Positions 46,291 through 55,505 of a stretch of 64,000 nucleotides of DNA are shown in pieces. The DNA lies in assembly GCA_963743425.1 (NCBI GenBank), contig CAVUPU010000001.1:558001-622000 (forward strand), read 5' to 3'. Below the pieces are notes generated by a model, which saw nothing but the letters and a program-made list of their open reading frames with translations, did not search any database and had not been told where the DNA came from. Within the stretch, counting starts at the first letter, position 1. Each line of letters opens with the position of its first letter. A program made the position numbers and the translations under genes. The DNA is from JAJVID01 sp963743425. Lineage in GTDB: Bacteria > Acidobacteriota > Blastocatellia > RBC074.

Positions 46291-46790
46291 AGTGATAACG
46301 ATCTCGAGATTGGAGAAATAGATCGTCGAAGCAGATCAGTCCGGTGTCAATTTTAGGGGCTAAATTTTGGGCCAGGTAGTAAGAAGGCCTCCATCTATCG
46401 TTCAGAATAGATGTCACGTTCCAACCGGGTTTTGCGAATATTTATGAGGGCGCGTGATGAACACGCTCCGCGCGACATTCTTGATTAGTGAAGCCGACAC
46501 CGCAATTCGGCCTAACTTTCATGTGGCACAATTATCCCAGTCTACTTTCAGCAACTCGCGTTCCATCGAGGAGTATGGGATTTTAGAGCCAGCGGCGTGT
46601 ACCGAACAGATGCAATGTGTTCGCGCTTAGTTCATCTGAGAGTAGCGTTTTTAGCCACTTTGTCGAGGATGGCAGGGGGGAGGAGGAGCTGGATGGGTAA
46701 AAAGTACCGCGCGCGTCAGAAATCGGTTGACTCTGCGCGTAAACAATTGGTTGACCCGCGCGCTGCTTGTTGACGCGCGCGGTACTGCGC
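46291..46790. other. intergenic with a palindrome
   Basis: 500 bases with no supported gene. A palindrome at 46703-46786 (AGTACCGCGCGCG ... CGCGCGCGGTACT) is the only clear structure; related arms occur at 62339 and 62452. Confidence 0.5.
46703..46786. repeat. palindrome GTACCGCGCGCG
   Basis: Arms AGTACCGCGCGCGTCA and TTGACGCGCGCGGTACT around an inner CTCTGCGCG/CGCGCGCT region. It is shared in part with the elements after the 60459 kinase. Confidence 0.75.
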
Positions 46791-47345
46791 TCATCCACTG
46801 CTGCTCTCACGTATCTTTTCCCAAAGTTTGGTGAGTGTGAAGATCAGAAGCGCTGACACGATCAAAGCCAGAGCTAGTAAACCAGTCGCTGTCCATCTGA
46901 AAATGCCCTTGACAGAGGAATCTTCCTGGCCGAGAGGCGGTTGTTGAACCCCACCACTGTCAATCGCTCCGGCGGCCATCGTCGGGCTTGGCGTCTCCAC
47001 GGGGGAAGATTGAAGGGGCGTCGCAGGAGACGTCACAGAGGGCGCTGCGGTGGACGTCGCGGGCGGTCTCACTTGAGGCGTTGACGGGAAGGCCGTCGTG
47101 GGCTTACGCGGCGGACGAGTCGCCGCGCGGGGATTAGTTTCCCGCTCGGTAATTGGGAAGACATCTGCGGGGTCGTACCCGGAGAGTTTTTTCTTCTGGT
47201 CGGACGGGAGTCCATCCTGGGGCGGTGTCTGATTGCGGGGTTGCGGAGACTGAGCGAAAGCGATCTGCGTTGCGGACGCGAGACCGCCAGACGCGCCGGC
47301 GAAGACCACAATGATCAACGCCAATGAAAGAAATCCGACTCTCAT
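46791..47345 (-). CDS. exported Pro/Thr-rich protein with C-terminal membrane helix
   Basis: 184 residues. The signal-peptide-like start is FLSLALIIVVFAGASGGLAS. A long disordered, Pro/Thr/Ser-rich middle follows (RPPRKPTTAFPSTPQVRPPA). The chain ends with the membrane helix WTATGLLALALIVSALLIFT and a short charged tail. No catalytic motif. It may be a bitopic envelope protein with its linker in the periplasm. Unknown family. Confidence 0.65.
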   Translation of the reverse strand: MRVGFLSLALIIVVFAGASGGLASATQIAFAQSPQPRNQTPPQDGLPSDQKKKLSGYDPADVFPITERETNPRAATRPPRKPTTAFPSTPQVRPPATSTAAPSVTSPATPLQSSPVETPSPTMAAGAIDSGGVQQPPLGQEDSSVKGIFRWTATGLLALALIVSALLIFTLTKLWEKIRESSSG

Positions 47346-47367
47346 AACATTCCCTCCTCGGAAAATC

Positions 47368-47459
47368 CCTGGGTACGCATCGCTTGGGAGCGCGCCTGGT
47401 TTCGCTTCCAGACCCTTTGATCGAAGTCTCGCACGCTCCCAAGCGATGCGTGCCCAGGG
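47368..47459. repeat. palindrome CCTGGGTACGCATCGCTTGG
   Basis: Arms 47368-47392 and 47434-47458, one mismatch, lying just upstream of the 46791-47345 gene. Confidence 0.85.
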
Positions 47460-47532
47460 GCGATTTTCATTGTTTCAGGGGGTAGCCAAAGACGACATAA
47501 ATGACTCCTGAAGTTGTTGTGATAGAGAATCC

Positions 47533-48687
47533 TCAGAGATGTTGAATTAGCGTACGGATGATCAGAGCCAGAACTATCAATAAGATGATCGCGAACCCTC
47601 CATAGAGGGCGATGGCGATTTTGCCTCCACTGGCGTTCGCCTTGGGTTGTGGTTGCGGAAGATTGCCAGTGAACTTATCGACCAATTGGCGCGACTGCAA
47701 TTCGGGCATTTCCCGCAATTCCGCCTCTTTCCTCGCCGCGGTTTCAACGCGTCTGCGGCGCTCTTCGAACTCGAAGGCTCTCTCTTCGTCCATAACCGCG
47801 CTGCGGTCGCGGGTGAAGACCGATCTGCGGCGCTCTTCGAACTCGAAGGCTCTCTCTTCGGCCTCTCGGGCGCGGGCCTCCGCATCGGCCTTTCTCCATT
47901 CGGCCTCCTGGCGCTCGATCGCTTCCGCATAGGCGCGCTGTTCGGCTTCGAGCTTGGCTTTGGCCTCGGCCTCGGCTTTCACGAGGGCTTCTCTCCTAAC
48001 CAATTCCAGTTCTCTCATCGGCGCTGGCGGCGTCAATTCGCGGGTCAACTTCTTTTCGATCTCATCGGCTTTGCGTTCGGCCTGCACTCGCAAATCGATC
48101 TCTTTGCGGGTGGCCTCTTCAGCCAATCGGCGGCGCTCTTCGGCCTCGCGGACGCGCGCTTCGGCTTCAGCCAGCGCCGCGCCGAATCTGGCCGCCATGG
48201 ATCTGACTCCGTCAACGGGCGCCTCATCGACTTTGATGTCGCAGTACGGACAGACCGGTCGAGCCGTCGCCAGATTGACCTGCAACACGCGGCAGTAATG
48301 CTGCTTCGGAGTCGAGTCCGGAAATTGCTGACAGGCCGGACAGGCGGGCTGCGGCATCCCCCAGTTGAGCACTTTGTGATGCTTTCGCAGCGCCGGATCG
48401 TCGAAGTCCAGCATCGTCACCGAGCAATGGTCGCAGGTGTAGAGCCTCGGGTTGATCGTGCTCAGACAGAACGGGCATTGTTTGACCGAAACATTGGCCC
48501 GCCCGGTCTCCCAGGCTATGAACGTCTGGCAATTGCAGCAGTAGATCCACGAGCCGGAATACGGGAAGTTGTCGGAGAGAGTGTGTTCATCGCCTCCCTC
48601 TTTGCATACGACAACTCGGCTCGTGCGCGGCATCGGGAAGGCGGCGTGATGCTTCAGGCAATGGATTTTGACTATATCTGCAAGCAT
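47533..48687 (-). CDS. zinc-ribbon / coiled-coil / tail-anchored membrane protein
   Basis: 384 residues. The N-terminal 150 residues hold at least four Cys pairs (YCCNC, CPFC, YTCDHC, CPAC, CPYC), a multiple zinc-ribbon array. Residues 165-335 form a highly charged coiled coil rich in Glu, Ala and Arg, with the duplicated segment EERAFEFEERRR. A single C-terminal membrane helix (IAIALYGGFAIILLIVLALII) anchors it. The start ATG 48687 lies 11 bases after the stop of the molybdenum hydroxylase FAD subunit, so read-through transcription is possible, though function is probably separate. Unknown role. Confidence 0.75.
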   Translation of the reverse strand: MLADIVKIHCLKHHAAFPMPRTSRVVVCKEGGDEHTLSDNFPYSGSWIYCCNCQTFIAWETGRANVSVKQCPFCLSTINPRLYTCDHCSVTMLDFDDPALRKHHKVLNWGMPQPACPACQQFPDSTPKQHYCRVLQVNLATARPVCPYCDIKVDEAPVDGVRSMAARFGAALAEAEARVREAEERRRLAEEATRKEIDLRVQAERKADEIEKKLTRELTPPAPMRELELVRREALVKAEAEAKAKLEAEQRAYAEAIERQEAEWRKADAEARAREAEERAFEFEERRRSVFTRDRSAVMDEERAFEFEERRRRVETAARKEAELREMPELQSRQLVDKFTGNLPQPQPKANASGGKIAIALYGGFAIILLIVLALIIRTLIQHL

Positions 48688-48698
48688 GTGGATATTGA

Positions 48699-49562
48699 TT
48701 ATGTTCTCGCCGCCGCGGCTTGCACGGCGCGCCGGACGTAAACGCGAGCAAGGTGGCGGCGGTAATCGCCTGACGCGTGGATGTCTTCCATCGCGTCCTC
48801 CGCTTCGGCGTCGGCGCGGGCCGCGGCTGCGCTGACCGTCGCTTCGTCGAGCGTTCGGCCTCGGAGCGCGGCTTCGACTGAAGCGGCCCTGAAGGCCTTC
48901 GGCGCAAGTCCGGTGACGCCGATGCCGACATCTTCACACGCGCCGCCGGCGATCCTGATCTGGATCGCGACGCCGACGACGGCGAACCCCGAAGCCGATT
49001 GCGGGACTTTCAGATAAACCCCTCTGTTCGGCTGCGCGGGCTTGGGAACTCGAATCTCGGTGACGATCTCGTTCGGCTCGACTGCGCTGGTCATCACGTC
49101 GATGAAGAAATCAGACGCTTTGATCACGCGCTCGCCCGAACTAGATCGCGCGACGATCTCGGCGTCCAGCGCCAGGATCGCGGCCGGCCAATCAGCCGCC
49201 GGATCGGCGTGCGTCAAGCTGCCGCCGATCGTGCCGCGATTGCGAACCTGCTGGTCGCCGATCTGAGAGGCCGTTTCGCAAAGCAGCGGGCAGTGTCGCT
49301 TCAATTCGGCGTCAGCCGCGATCTCCGCATGCGTGACGCCCCCGCCGATGCGGATCGCGCCGCCATCGACTTCGATCTTCTTCAACCTCTCGATGCGCCC
49401 GATGTCGATGATTACGGCGGGCGCGGTCAGGCGCAGTTTCAACACAGGAATGAGGCTATGACCGCCAGAGAGGATTTTGCAATCTTCGCCGTATTTGTCA
49501 ACGAGCTTCAGCGATTCTTCGATGGTTTTCGGCGCGAAGTATTCAAAATTGATCGGAATCAT
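48699..49562 (-). CDS. molybdenum hydroxylase FAD-binding subunit (CoxM-like)
   Basis: 287 residues. FAD-binding motifs of the medium subunit are clear: DCKILSGGHSLIPVLKLRL and TIGGSLTHADPAADW. It belongs to the xanthine dehydrogenase / CO dehydrogenase family and passes electrons from the 2Fe-2S centres to FAD. It is the third gene of a three-gene leftward unit (2Fe-2S, molybdopterin, FAD), with only 10 bases between it and the large subunit. Confidence 0.9.
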   Translation of the reverse strand: MIPINFEYFAPKTIEESLKLVDKYGEDCKILSGGHSLIPVLKLRLTAPAVIIDIGRIERLKKIEVDGGAIRIGGGVTHAEIAADAELKRHCPLLCETASQIGDQQVRNRGTIGGSLTHADPAADWPAAILALDAEIVARSSSGERVIKASDFFIDVMTSAVEPNEIVTEIRVPKPAQPNRGVYLKVPQSASGFAVVGVAIQIRIAGGACEDVGIGVTGLAPKAFRAASVEAALRGRTLDEATVSAAAARADAEAEDAMEDIHASGDYRRHLARVYVRRAVQAAAART

Positions 49563-49572
49563 AACTCTCCTC

Positions 49573-51891
49573 TTAATTATTCATCAATCGCCACAATTTT
49601 TCGGGGCGGAGCGGCATGTCGACGTGCTTGACGCCGAACGGGGCGAGAGCGTCGATCACAGCGTTGGCCACGGCCGGCGTCGAACCGATCGTGCCGGCCT
49701 CACCGACGCCTTTGACGCCGAGCGGGTTGACCGGGGACGGCGTCTCGGTGTGATCGAGCTCGTAGCGCGGCAGTTGATGAGCCTTGGGAACCGCGTAATC
49801 CATCAACTCCCCGGTCAGCAACTGGCCGTTCTCGTCGTAGACCACCTCTTCGAACAGCGCCTGAGCCAGGCCCTGCGCGATGCCGCCATGAACCTGTCCC
49901 TGAACGATCAGCGGGTTGATCTGCTTGCCGCAATCGTCAACGGCGATGTAGCGCAGAATCTTCACATCGCCGGTCTCTTTGTCCACTTCGACGACGCAGA
50001 TGTGCGTGCCGTTAGGGAAGGTGAAGTTCTTCGGCTCGAAGAAGTGTGTGGCCACCAGCCCCGGCTCGAAATCGGGCGGGATATTGTGCGGGATGTAGGC
50101 GGCGAGCGCCACTTCCTGAATCGTGACGCTCCGGTCGTCCGGCGCGCCGACGAATCTGCCGTTCTCGAAGGTCAGATTGGCCTCGCTGGTTCCGAGCAGG
50201 TGCGCGGCGAGCGTCCGGGCCTTGGCGACGACCTTCTCGGTCGCGTAAACCAGAGCCGCGCCGCCCACGGCGATGCCGCGGCTGCCGAACGTGCCGATGC
50301 CGTATTGCACGATTGAAGTGTCGCCGTGGATAACCAGCACGTCATTGATGTCGACGCCGAGCATATCGCCGATGATCTGGGCGAACGTCGTCTCTTCGCC
50401 CTGGCCGTGCGGCGAGATACCCGTCATCACGGTCACTTTGCCTGTCGGTTCAACGCGCACCGTCGCGCTTTCCCATCCCCCCGCCGGCAGCGCGATCGAA
50501 GGCCCCATCGCGCAGATCTCGACATAGGTCGAAACGCCGATGCCCAGCAATCGCCCCTGCGCGCGCGCGGCCTTTTGCTCTTCGCGCAGCTTTTTGTAGT
50601 CGGCGATATCAAGCGCCTTTGTGAGCGCCTTTTCGTAATCGCCGCTGTCGTAAAACAGCCCCGTCGCAGTGGGGAACGGAAACTCTTCCGGCTTGGGGAA
50701 GTTTTTGCGGCGCAGCTCGACCGGGTCCATATTCAATTCCTGCGCGATGCGATCCATCATCCGTTCGACCAGGTAGGTCGCTTCGGGGCGGCCCGCGCCG
50801 CGATAGGCGTCGGTCGCCATTTTGTTGGTGAAGACGCCCTTGCAGGTCATCTGAATCGCCGGAATCTTGTAACAGCCCGAAAGCATCAATCCGGTCAGCG
50901 TCGGAATGGCGGGCGTCAGCAGTTGATGATAGGCGCCGAGATCGGCTGTCACGTCGTATTTCAGACCGAGCAGCGTCCCGTCATTTTTGACCGCGACCGA
51001 GACCTCGCCGACCTGGGCGCGGCCGTGGATCGTGGCCTGGAAGTTTTCGCGCCGCGACTCGATCCATTTCACCGGCTTGTTCAATTGCATCGAAATCCAG
51101 CCGACGAGCGCTTCTTCGGCATAGACGTTCAGCTTGCTGCCGAAACCCCCGCCCACTTCGGGCGCGACCACGCGCAGGCGGTTTTCAGCAATCCCCAACA
51201 TCAACGCCACCTGCGTGCGCATCAGGTGCGGAATCTGGGTCGACGACCAGAGATTGAGTTGATGTTCGCCGGGGAAGTATTGGGCCAGGACGCCGCGCGG
51301 CTCCATCGCAATTGGAGCCAGACGTTGATGATTCAGTCTTTGAGTGACGACACGGTCGGCCTGTTTGAACGCCGCTTCGATATCTCCGCTCCCCGCGCTG
51401 TGAACGAAGGCGACGTTCGTGGCGAACTCTTCGTGAATTACGGGGGAGTCTCCCTGAGCCGCCTTCTCGGCGTCGGTGATGACGTCGAGCGGGTCGTAAT
51501 CGACCTCGATCAGGTCGGCGGCGTCGCGGGCCTTGTATTTATCCGTCGCGACGACGGCGGCGACGGGATGGCCGACGAAGATGACTTTGCCGGCGGCGAG
51601 CACGGGGTATTTGGGGACCTTCAATTCGGGCAGCGCGGCGGCGCAGGGCACATTGCCGACTTTGCCCTCCACGTCCTTGCCGGTGTAGACGGCGATGACG
51701 CCCGGCGCGTTTTTAGCCGCGTCAATATTGATCGAATTGATCTTCGCGTGGGCGTAAGGGCTGCGCAGGATGGCGACGCTGAGCGCGCCGGCGAGTTCGA
51801 TATCGTCAACGTAATGGCCGATGCCTTGAACCAGGCGCGGGTCTTCAGTGCGTTTGACTTTCTGTCCTATATATTTCGCCAGGAATGACAT
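49573..51891 (-). CDS. molybdenum hydroxylase large (molybdopterin) subunit (CoxL-like, form II)
   Basis: 772 residues. The N-terminal domain (KRTEDPRLVQGIGHYVDDI) and molybdopterin-contact motifs VAPEVGGGFGSKLNVYAE and GVGEAGTIGSTPA are as in CoxL. The active-site loop reads AYRGAGRPEATYL, the form II type, not the AYxCSFR of true CO dehydrogenase. It therefore more probably oxidises an aldehyde, purine or other heterocycle; the substrate is unknown. It is the middle gene of the three-gene unit. No Mo-cofactor or chaperone genes (coxD/E-like) follow. Confidence 0.92.
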   Translation of the reverse strand: MSFLAKYIGQKVKRTEDPRLVQGIGHYVDDIELAGALSVAILRSPYAHAKINSINIDAAKNAPGVIAVYTGKDVEGKVGNVPCAAALPELKVPKYPVLAAGKVIFVGHPVAAVVATDKYKARDAADLIEVDYDPLDVITDAEKAAQGDSPVIHEEFATNVAFVHSAGSGDIEAAFKQADRVVTQRLNHQRLAPIAMEPRGVLAQYFPGEHQLNLWSSTQIPHLMRTQVALMLGIAENRLRVVAPEVGGGFGSKLNVYAEEALVGWISMQLNKPVKWIESRRENFQATIHGRAQVGEVSVAVKNDGTLLGLKYDVTADLGAYHQLLTPAIPTLTGLMLSGCYKIPAIQMTCKGVFTNKMATDAYRGAGRPEATYLVERMMDRIAQELNMDPVELRRKNFPKPEEFPFPTATGLFYDSGDYEKALTKALDIADYKKLREEQKAARAQGRLLGIGVSTYVEICAMGPSIALPAGGWESATVRVEPTGKVTVMTGISPHGQGEETTFAQIIGDMLGVDINDVLVIHGDTSIVQYGIGTFGSRGIAVGGAALVYATEKVVAKARTLAAHLLGTSEANLTFENGRFVGAPDDRSVTIQEVALAAYIPHNIPPDFEPGLVATHFFEPKNFTFPNGTHICVVEVDKETGDVKILRYIAVDDCGKQINPLIVQGQVHGGIAQGLAQALFEEVVYDENGQLLTGELMDYAVPKAHQLPRYELDHTETPSPVNPLGVKGVGEAGTIGSTPAVANAVIDALAPFGVKHVDMPLRPEKLWRLMNN

Positions 51892-51907
51892 GCCTTTCCT
51901 CCTTTCA

Positions 51908-52390
51908 TCAGTCTGCCTTCGCGGCCTGAGCGATCATCTTGTTCGCCGCGTATTTCACGGCGTCGACAATGTGCTGATAGCCGGTGCAGCGGCAGAGATT
52001 GCCTTCCAGCCCGTGGCGGATCTGCTCTTCGGTTGGATTCGGATTCTCCCGTAGCAATTCGCACGCGGACATGATCATTCCGGGCGTGCAATAGCCGCAT
52101 TGCAGGCCGTGGCATTCCCAGAACCCTTCCTGCAGCGGATGGAGTTGACCGTCTTTCGCCAGGCCTTCGATGGTAGTGATTTCGGCGCCGTCGGCCTGAA
52201 CGGCCAGAATGGCGCAGGTCTTGACGGCTTTGCCGTTCATCAGCGCCGTGCAGGCGCCGCAGATTGATGTCTCGCAGCCTATGTGGGTCCCGGTCAGCCC
52301 AGCCAGGTCGCGGATGAAATGAACCAGCAACAACCGAGGCTCGACATCGGCTTCGCATCGTTGGCCGTTGATTGAAATGTCGATCTTCAC
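51908..52390 (-). CDS. molybdenum hydroxylase 2Fe-2S subunit (CoxS-like)
   Basis: 160 residues. Two iron-sulfur clusters are marked by GCETSICGACTALMNG plus the Cys after KT (plant-ferredoxin type), and by CGYCTPGMIMSA with CRCTGYQHIV in the helical domain. First gene of the unit; start ATG 52390 behind GGGAGGAACCGC. It delivers electrons from molybdenum to FAD. The large-subunit start follows 16 bases after its stop. Confidence 0.94.
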   Translation of the reverse strand: MKIDISINGQRCEADVEPRLLLVHFIRDLAGLTGTHIGCETSICGACTALMNGKAVKTCAILAVQADGAEITTIEGLAKDGQLHPLQEGFWECHGLQCGYCTPGMIMSACELLRENPNPTEEQIRHGLEGNLCRCTGYQHIVDAVKYAANKMIAQAAKAD

Positions 52391-52706
52391 GCGGTTCCTC
52401 CCAATGTGTCGGCCTCTGAAGGCCGTATTTTGAAGCGAGAGAATGGACGCCGCATCGAGGCGGACTTCACCGCTCAGTCGCGTTCAATACTTGAATTGAT
52501 CCTTGAGCGGTTGATTGAAACTACAGATGGTCAATGAATATAGACCTCGTAACGAAGAAAATAGACCTCTTGACGAAGCGTGGGCAATGTTACACTTAGA
52601 AGAGTCGTAATTTCAATGAACCTTCGTCAGTTGGCGCCCACAAATAAAAAAAGGCCAGAGCGCTGAAGCGACCTGGCCTTTTCGATTTTGTCAACAAAAG
52701 GAGGAG
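52391..52706. other. intergenic, promoter and terminator
   Basis: Holds the presumed promoter of the molybdenum hydroxylase unit and the terminator of the M48 protease gene; otherwise nothing recognised. Confidence 0.45.
52646..52683 (-). terminator. intrinsic terminator of the M48 protease gene
   Basis: AAAAGGCCAG-AGCGCTGAAGCGA-CTGGCCTTTT stem; on the minus strand it is followed by TTTTTATT. Likely works in both directions. Confidence 0.85.
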
Positions 52707-53825
52707 CTAATTCTTTACCGGCTTCGATGATGAATCGGTCTTTGGCGCCTCTCCCTCTTTTTTGCGCAGTGTCGGGCGCTCAGTGGGGGCTTCGCCGCCG
52801 GTAGCGGCGGGATCCGCGCTTTCGGGAGCGGGGGGCTGACGCTTCTTGAGCGTCGGCCGTTTGCCGTCGGCCTCTGAAGCGCCTCCGCGTCCGCCCGTGC
52901 CGCGGGCGTTTGAGAACGAGATCAGGCGACCCTTGACCCGCTGGAATTCGGAAGTGTTCATAGTGTATTCGCCGCGTTCGGGGAAGCGCGCGATCAGCGC
53001 GTTGATCTTCTCAATGCGGTCGCTGGGCATCGGATGCGTGCTGAAGAGGCGAGCCATCGTGCCGGGTTTCTTCTTCTCCTGGGCCTGGAGCTTTTCGAAG
53101 AATGTGGACGCCGAGTGCGGATCATACCCGGTGGCCCATAGATACTGCACGCCCAGCATATCGGCTTCGTATTCGGCGCTGCGGTTGAATTTCAGAAAAC
53201 CCATCGGGATCGCGAGGCTCGCCACATTTTGCACAGCGAATCCGCCCCAGCCACCCATAAAGATCAGCGGCAGTGACGCCCAGTTGACAAGCTGGCCCTT
53301 CGACGTCTGCTCGACGCCGTGGCGCGCCGCGACGTGCGCGATCTCGTGAGCCATCGCCCCCGCCAATTCGGCTTCGTTGTCTGCGGCCATGATCAGGCCT
53401 TTATTGACATAGAAGAAGCCGCCCGGCAGCGCGAACGCGTTGATCTCGTCGGCGTCGATCACTTTGATAGTGAAAGGGACTTTGGCGTCGGAATTGAGCA
53501 CAAGGTTCTGGCCGACCTTGTTGATGTATTCGACGATGATCGGGTCTTCGACCAGCTTCGCCGAGCGGTCCACTTCTTGAGCGAACTGGCGACCCATGGC
53601 GACCTCTTTGTCGAAGGAGTAGAAGTTGATCTGAAGCTTGTTGATGTTTCGTTTGCCGATCATTTCGGGGTTTTCGTTTTCGGCGAGCGGCTCTTTATCT
53701 TTATTCTGAACGGGATTTTTTGGCGCGCTTGTTTTCTGCTGTTTGTTCTGCGCCAGGGCCGGCGCTGCTAGAAGTAAGAGGCTAATTCCGAGCCACAAGT
53801 TACGCCGAGCGGATGGTAATCTCAT
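52707..53825 (-). CDS. periplasmic M48-family metalloprotease
   Basis: 372 residues with a signal peptide (LWLGISLLLLAAPALAQ). The zinc site HEIAHVAARHG and the downstream Glu in RSAEYEADMLGVQYL are those of BepA/LoiP-type M48 proteases. These degrade or refold misassembled outer-membrane proteins. SFFEKLQAQ and FSTHPMPSDRI also match. The C-terminal 80 residues are a disordered Pro/Lys/Thr tail with repeated PTLKK/RPTLRKK. It terminates at 52683. Monocistronic. Confidence 0.9.
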   Translation of the reverse strand: MRLPSARRNLWLGISLLLLAAPALAQNKQQKTSAPKNPVQNKDKEPLAENENPEMIGKRNINKLQINFYSFDKEVAMGRQFAQEVDRSAKLVEDPIIVEYINKVGQNLVLNSDAKVPFTIKVIDADEINAFALPGGFFYVNKGLIMAADNEAELAGAMAHEIAHVAARHGVEQTSKGQLVNWASLPLIFMGGWGGFAVQNVASLAIPMGFLKFNRSAEYEADMLGVQYLWATGYDPHSASTFFEKLQAQEKKKPGTMARLFSTHPMPSDRIEKINALIARFPERGEYTMNTSEFQRVKGRLISFSNARGTGGRGGASEADGKRPTLKKRQPPAPESADPAATGGEAPTERPTLRKKEGEAPKTDSSSKPVKN

Positions 53826-54075
53826 CGTGGTTCTCCTTGTTTCGTGTCGTGTCGTGTCGTTTCAATCCGCGCCTCACTTCGGCTGCGAGACGGAATGAGA
53901 TGACTCAGTGTTGTTCAATCGTGAGTGATGAAATAGTAATTACTCCATATCCAGCGCATCGTCCATGCTGTTATGCCGTGAATGGGCGCATTATACTCAG
54001 AGCGAGTAAAACATGCTTCAAGTTTCTAATTAATCTTTCCACAGACTGGAATTATAGAACACGGATCAGACAGAG

Positions 54076-54672
54076 ATGATTGAAAGAGGAATAAAACGAA
54101 TTTGCGTCTTTTGCGGCTCGTATTCGGGCGCGCGAGAAGTTTATGGCGAACAGGCGCGGGCCTTGGGTCGCGCCATGGTCGAGCGTGGAATCGGATTGGT
54201 CTACGGCGGCGGCGGTATCGGAATGATGGGCGCCGTGGCCGACGCCGTGATCGAGGCCAAGGGCGAAGTGATCGGCGTCATCCCCTACGCGCTGGCCGCG
54301 AAGGAGCGAGCGCGCCGCGACATTGATATGCGCGTCGTCAACACGATGCACGAGCGCAAAGCCATTATGGCCGAACTCTCCGACGCCTTCATCGCCATGC
54401 CCGGCGGATTCGGAACGCTCGAAGAGATGATGGAGACGATCACCTGGGGACAACTCGGCATTCACCAGAAGCCGGTCGGTCTGCTCAACGTCGCGAGTTA
54501 TTACGATCCGCTGCTCACGATGATCGATCGGGCTATTGAAGAGGGCTTCATCCTGCCGCGCTACCGAAACCTCTTCGTCGCTTCATCCGGCGTTGATGAG
54601 TTGTTCGACCTGATGCGCAAGTTCCAGCCGCTCGAAGGCGTGGTGAAGTGGATTGAGATGAGCGAGACATAG
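54076..54672 (+). CDS. LOG-family (TIGR00730) Rossmann protein
   Basis: 198 residues. It has the LOG signature PGGFGTLEEMMETITW preceded by FCGSYSGAREVY and GLVYGGGGIGMMG. Homologues are cytokinin-activating phosphoribohydrolases or nucleotide 5'-monophosphate hydrolases. In a bacterium of this kind a nucleotide-salvage role is likely. Full family length, with all motif residues. Followed by the Uma2 gene 51 bases later. Confidence 0.93.
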   Translation: MIERGIKRICVFCGSYSGAREVYGEQARALGRAMVERGIGLVYGGGGIGMMGAVADAVIEAKGEVIGVIPYALAAKERARRDIDMRVVNTMHERKAIMAELSDAFIAMPGGFGTLEEMMETITWGQLGIHQKPVGLLNVASYYDPLLTMIDRAIEEGFILPRYRNLFVASSGVDELFDLMRKFQPLEGVVKWIEMSET

Positions 54673-54723
54673 TCGAATCGACGGGCGTATAATCGCGGCA
54701 GGTTTCAAACATCGAGGTGAAAT

Positions 54724-55470
54724 ATGTCTACAAGCGTTGAAGAGATCGAAAAGAAAAAGGGACAGGTCGAAATACCGCCGACGCGCCGCGGCTACTTTAC
54801 GATACCAGAGTTCTGGAAGATCAGATCTCTCCTGCCTGATTACGAACTGGAATTGATCAATGGCGAAATCACCGTCAACAAGCGATCGCCACTACCGTTT
54901 ATCTCGATTGCGGATTTCAAGAAAGTGGCGGAGGAATTCCCCGATCATCGGATCGAATTGATCAATGGAGAAATTATGATGATGCCGCCACCCGACAAAG
55001 AGCATCAGAAGATCGCGGGCCAGGTTAACACTCTGCTGGCCTACGAAGTCAGACGAATCGTGGCCCTGGGGTGTTCCATCGGCGGGTCAACCAGTTTCTT
55101 CGATGTTCCCGACAGCTTCAGAAAATCGGACGGGTCAGGGCCGGACGTTGTTTGTCCCGACGCTTCGGTTTACTTCAACAACTACTTTGACACGGACCGT
55201 CGCCCGCCCGCCTTGTTGATTGTCGAAGTTCTCTCTTTCTCGAACCGCGAACACATTAAACGTGATCTGGAGCTTAAACGGGCTATTTATGCGACGCTCG
55301 AAGTCCCGGCTTACTGGGTCATTGATCGCCGCGATCAGAGCGTTTTGGCGCATACGGAGCCGCGCGACGGCGGGTACGCGATGTGTGAGAAGATCAAAGG
55401 CGATCAGGTCTTGCCAGCGCCGGGATTGGATTTTTTGCAAATCACGCCAGCGCAGATTTTTGATATGTGA
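54724..55470 (+). CDS. Uma2-family PD-(D/E)XK-fold protein
   Basis: 248 residues from ATG 54724. The Uma2 core is clear from residue 55: IADFKKVAEEFPDHRIELING, MMMPPPDKEHQKIAG, PDVVCPDASVYFN, ALLIVEVLSFSNRE and YATLEVPAYWVID. The Asp and E-x-L/E residues of the restriction-endonuclease fold are present. The first 50 residues repeat the opening motif (YFTIPEFWKIRSLLPDYELELINGEI), so the N-terminal piece is duplicated. Uma2 proteins are very numerous in Cyanobacteria and Acidobacteriota; function uncertain. The stop overlaps the possible GTG start of the next gene. Confidence 0.87.
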   Translation: MSTSVEEIEKKKGQVEIPPTRRGYFTIPEFWKIRSLLPDYELELINGEITVNKRSPLPFISIADFKKVAEEFPDHRIELINGEIMMMPPPDKEHQKIAGQVNTLLAYEVRRIVALGCSIGGSTSFFDVPDSFRKSDGSGPDVVCPDASVYFNNYFDTDRRPPALLIVEVLSFSNREHIKRDLELKRAIYATLEVPAYWVIDRRDQSVLAHTEPRDGGYAMCEKIKGDQVLPAPGLDFLQITPAQIFDM

Positions 55471-55505
55471 AACGCACTTCAACCTTTCAGGAGATTCCGA
55501 CAAAG

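Noticed and set aside
50326..51888. 520-codon rightward open frame opposite the molybdenum hydroxylase large subunit
   Set aside because: Antisense shadow of a well-conserved enzyme.
49573..52390. True aerobic CO dehydrogenase
   Set aside because: The active-site loop lacks the Cys of form I enzymes (AYRGAGR instead of AYxCSFR).
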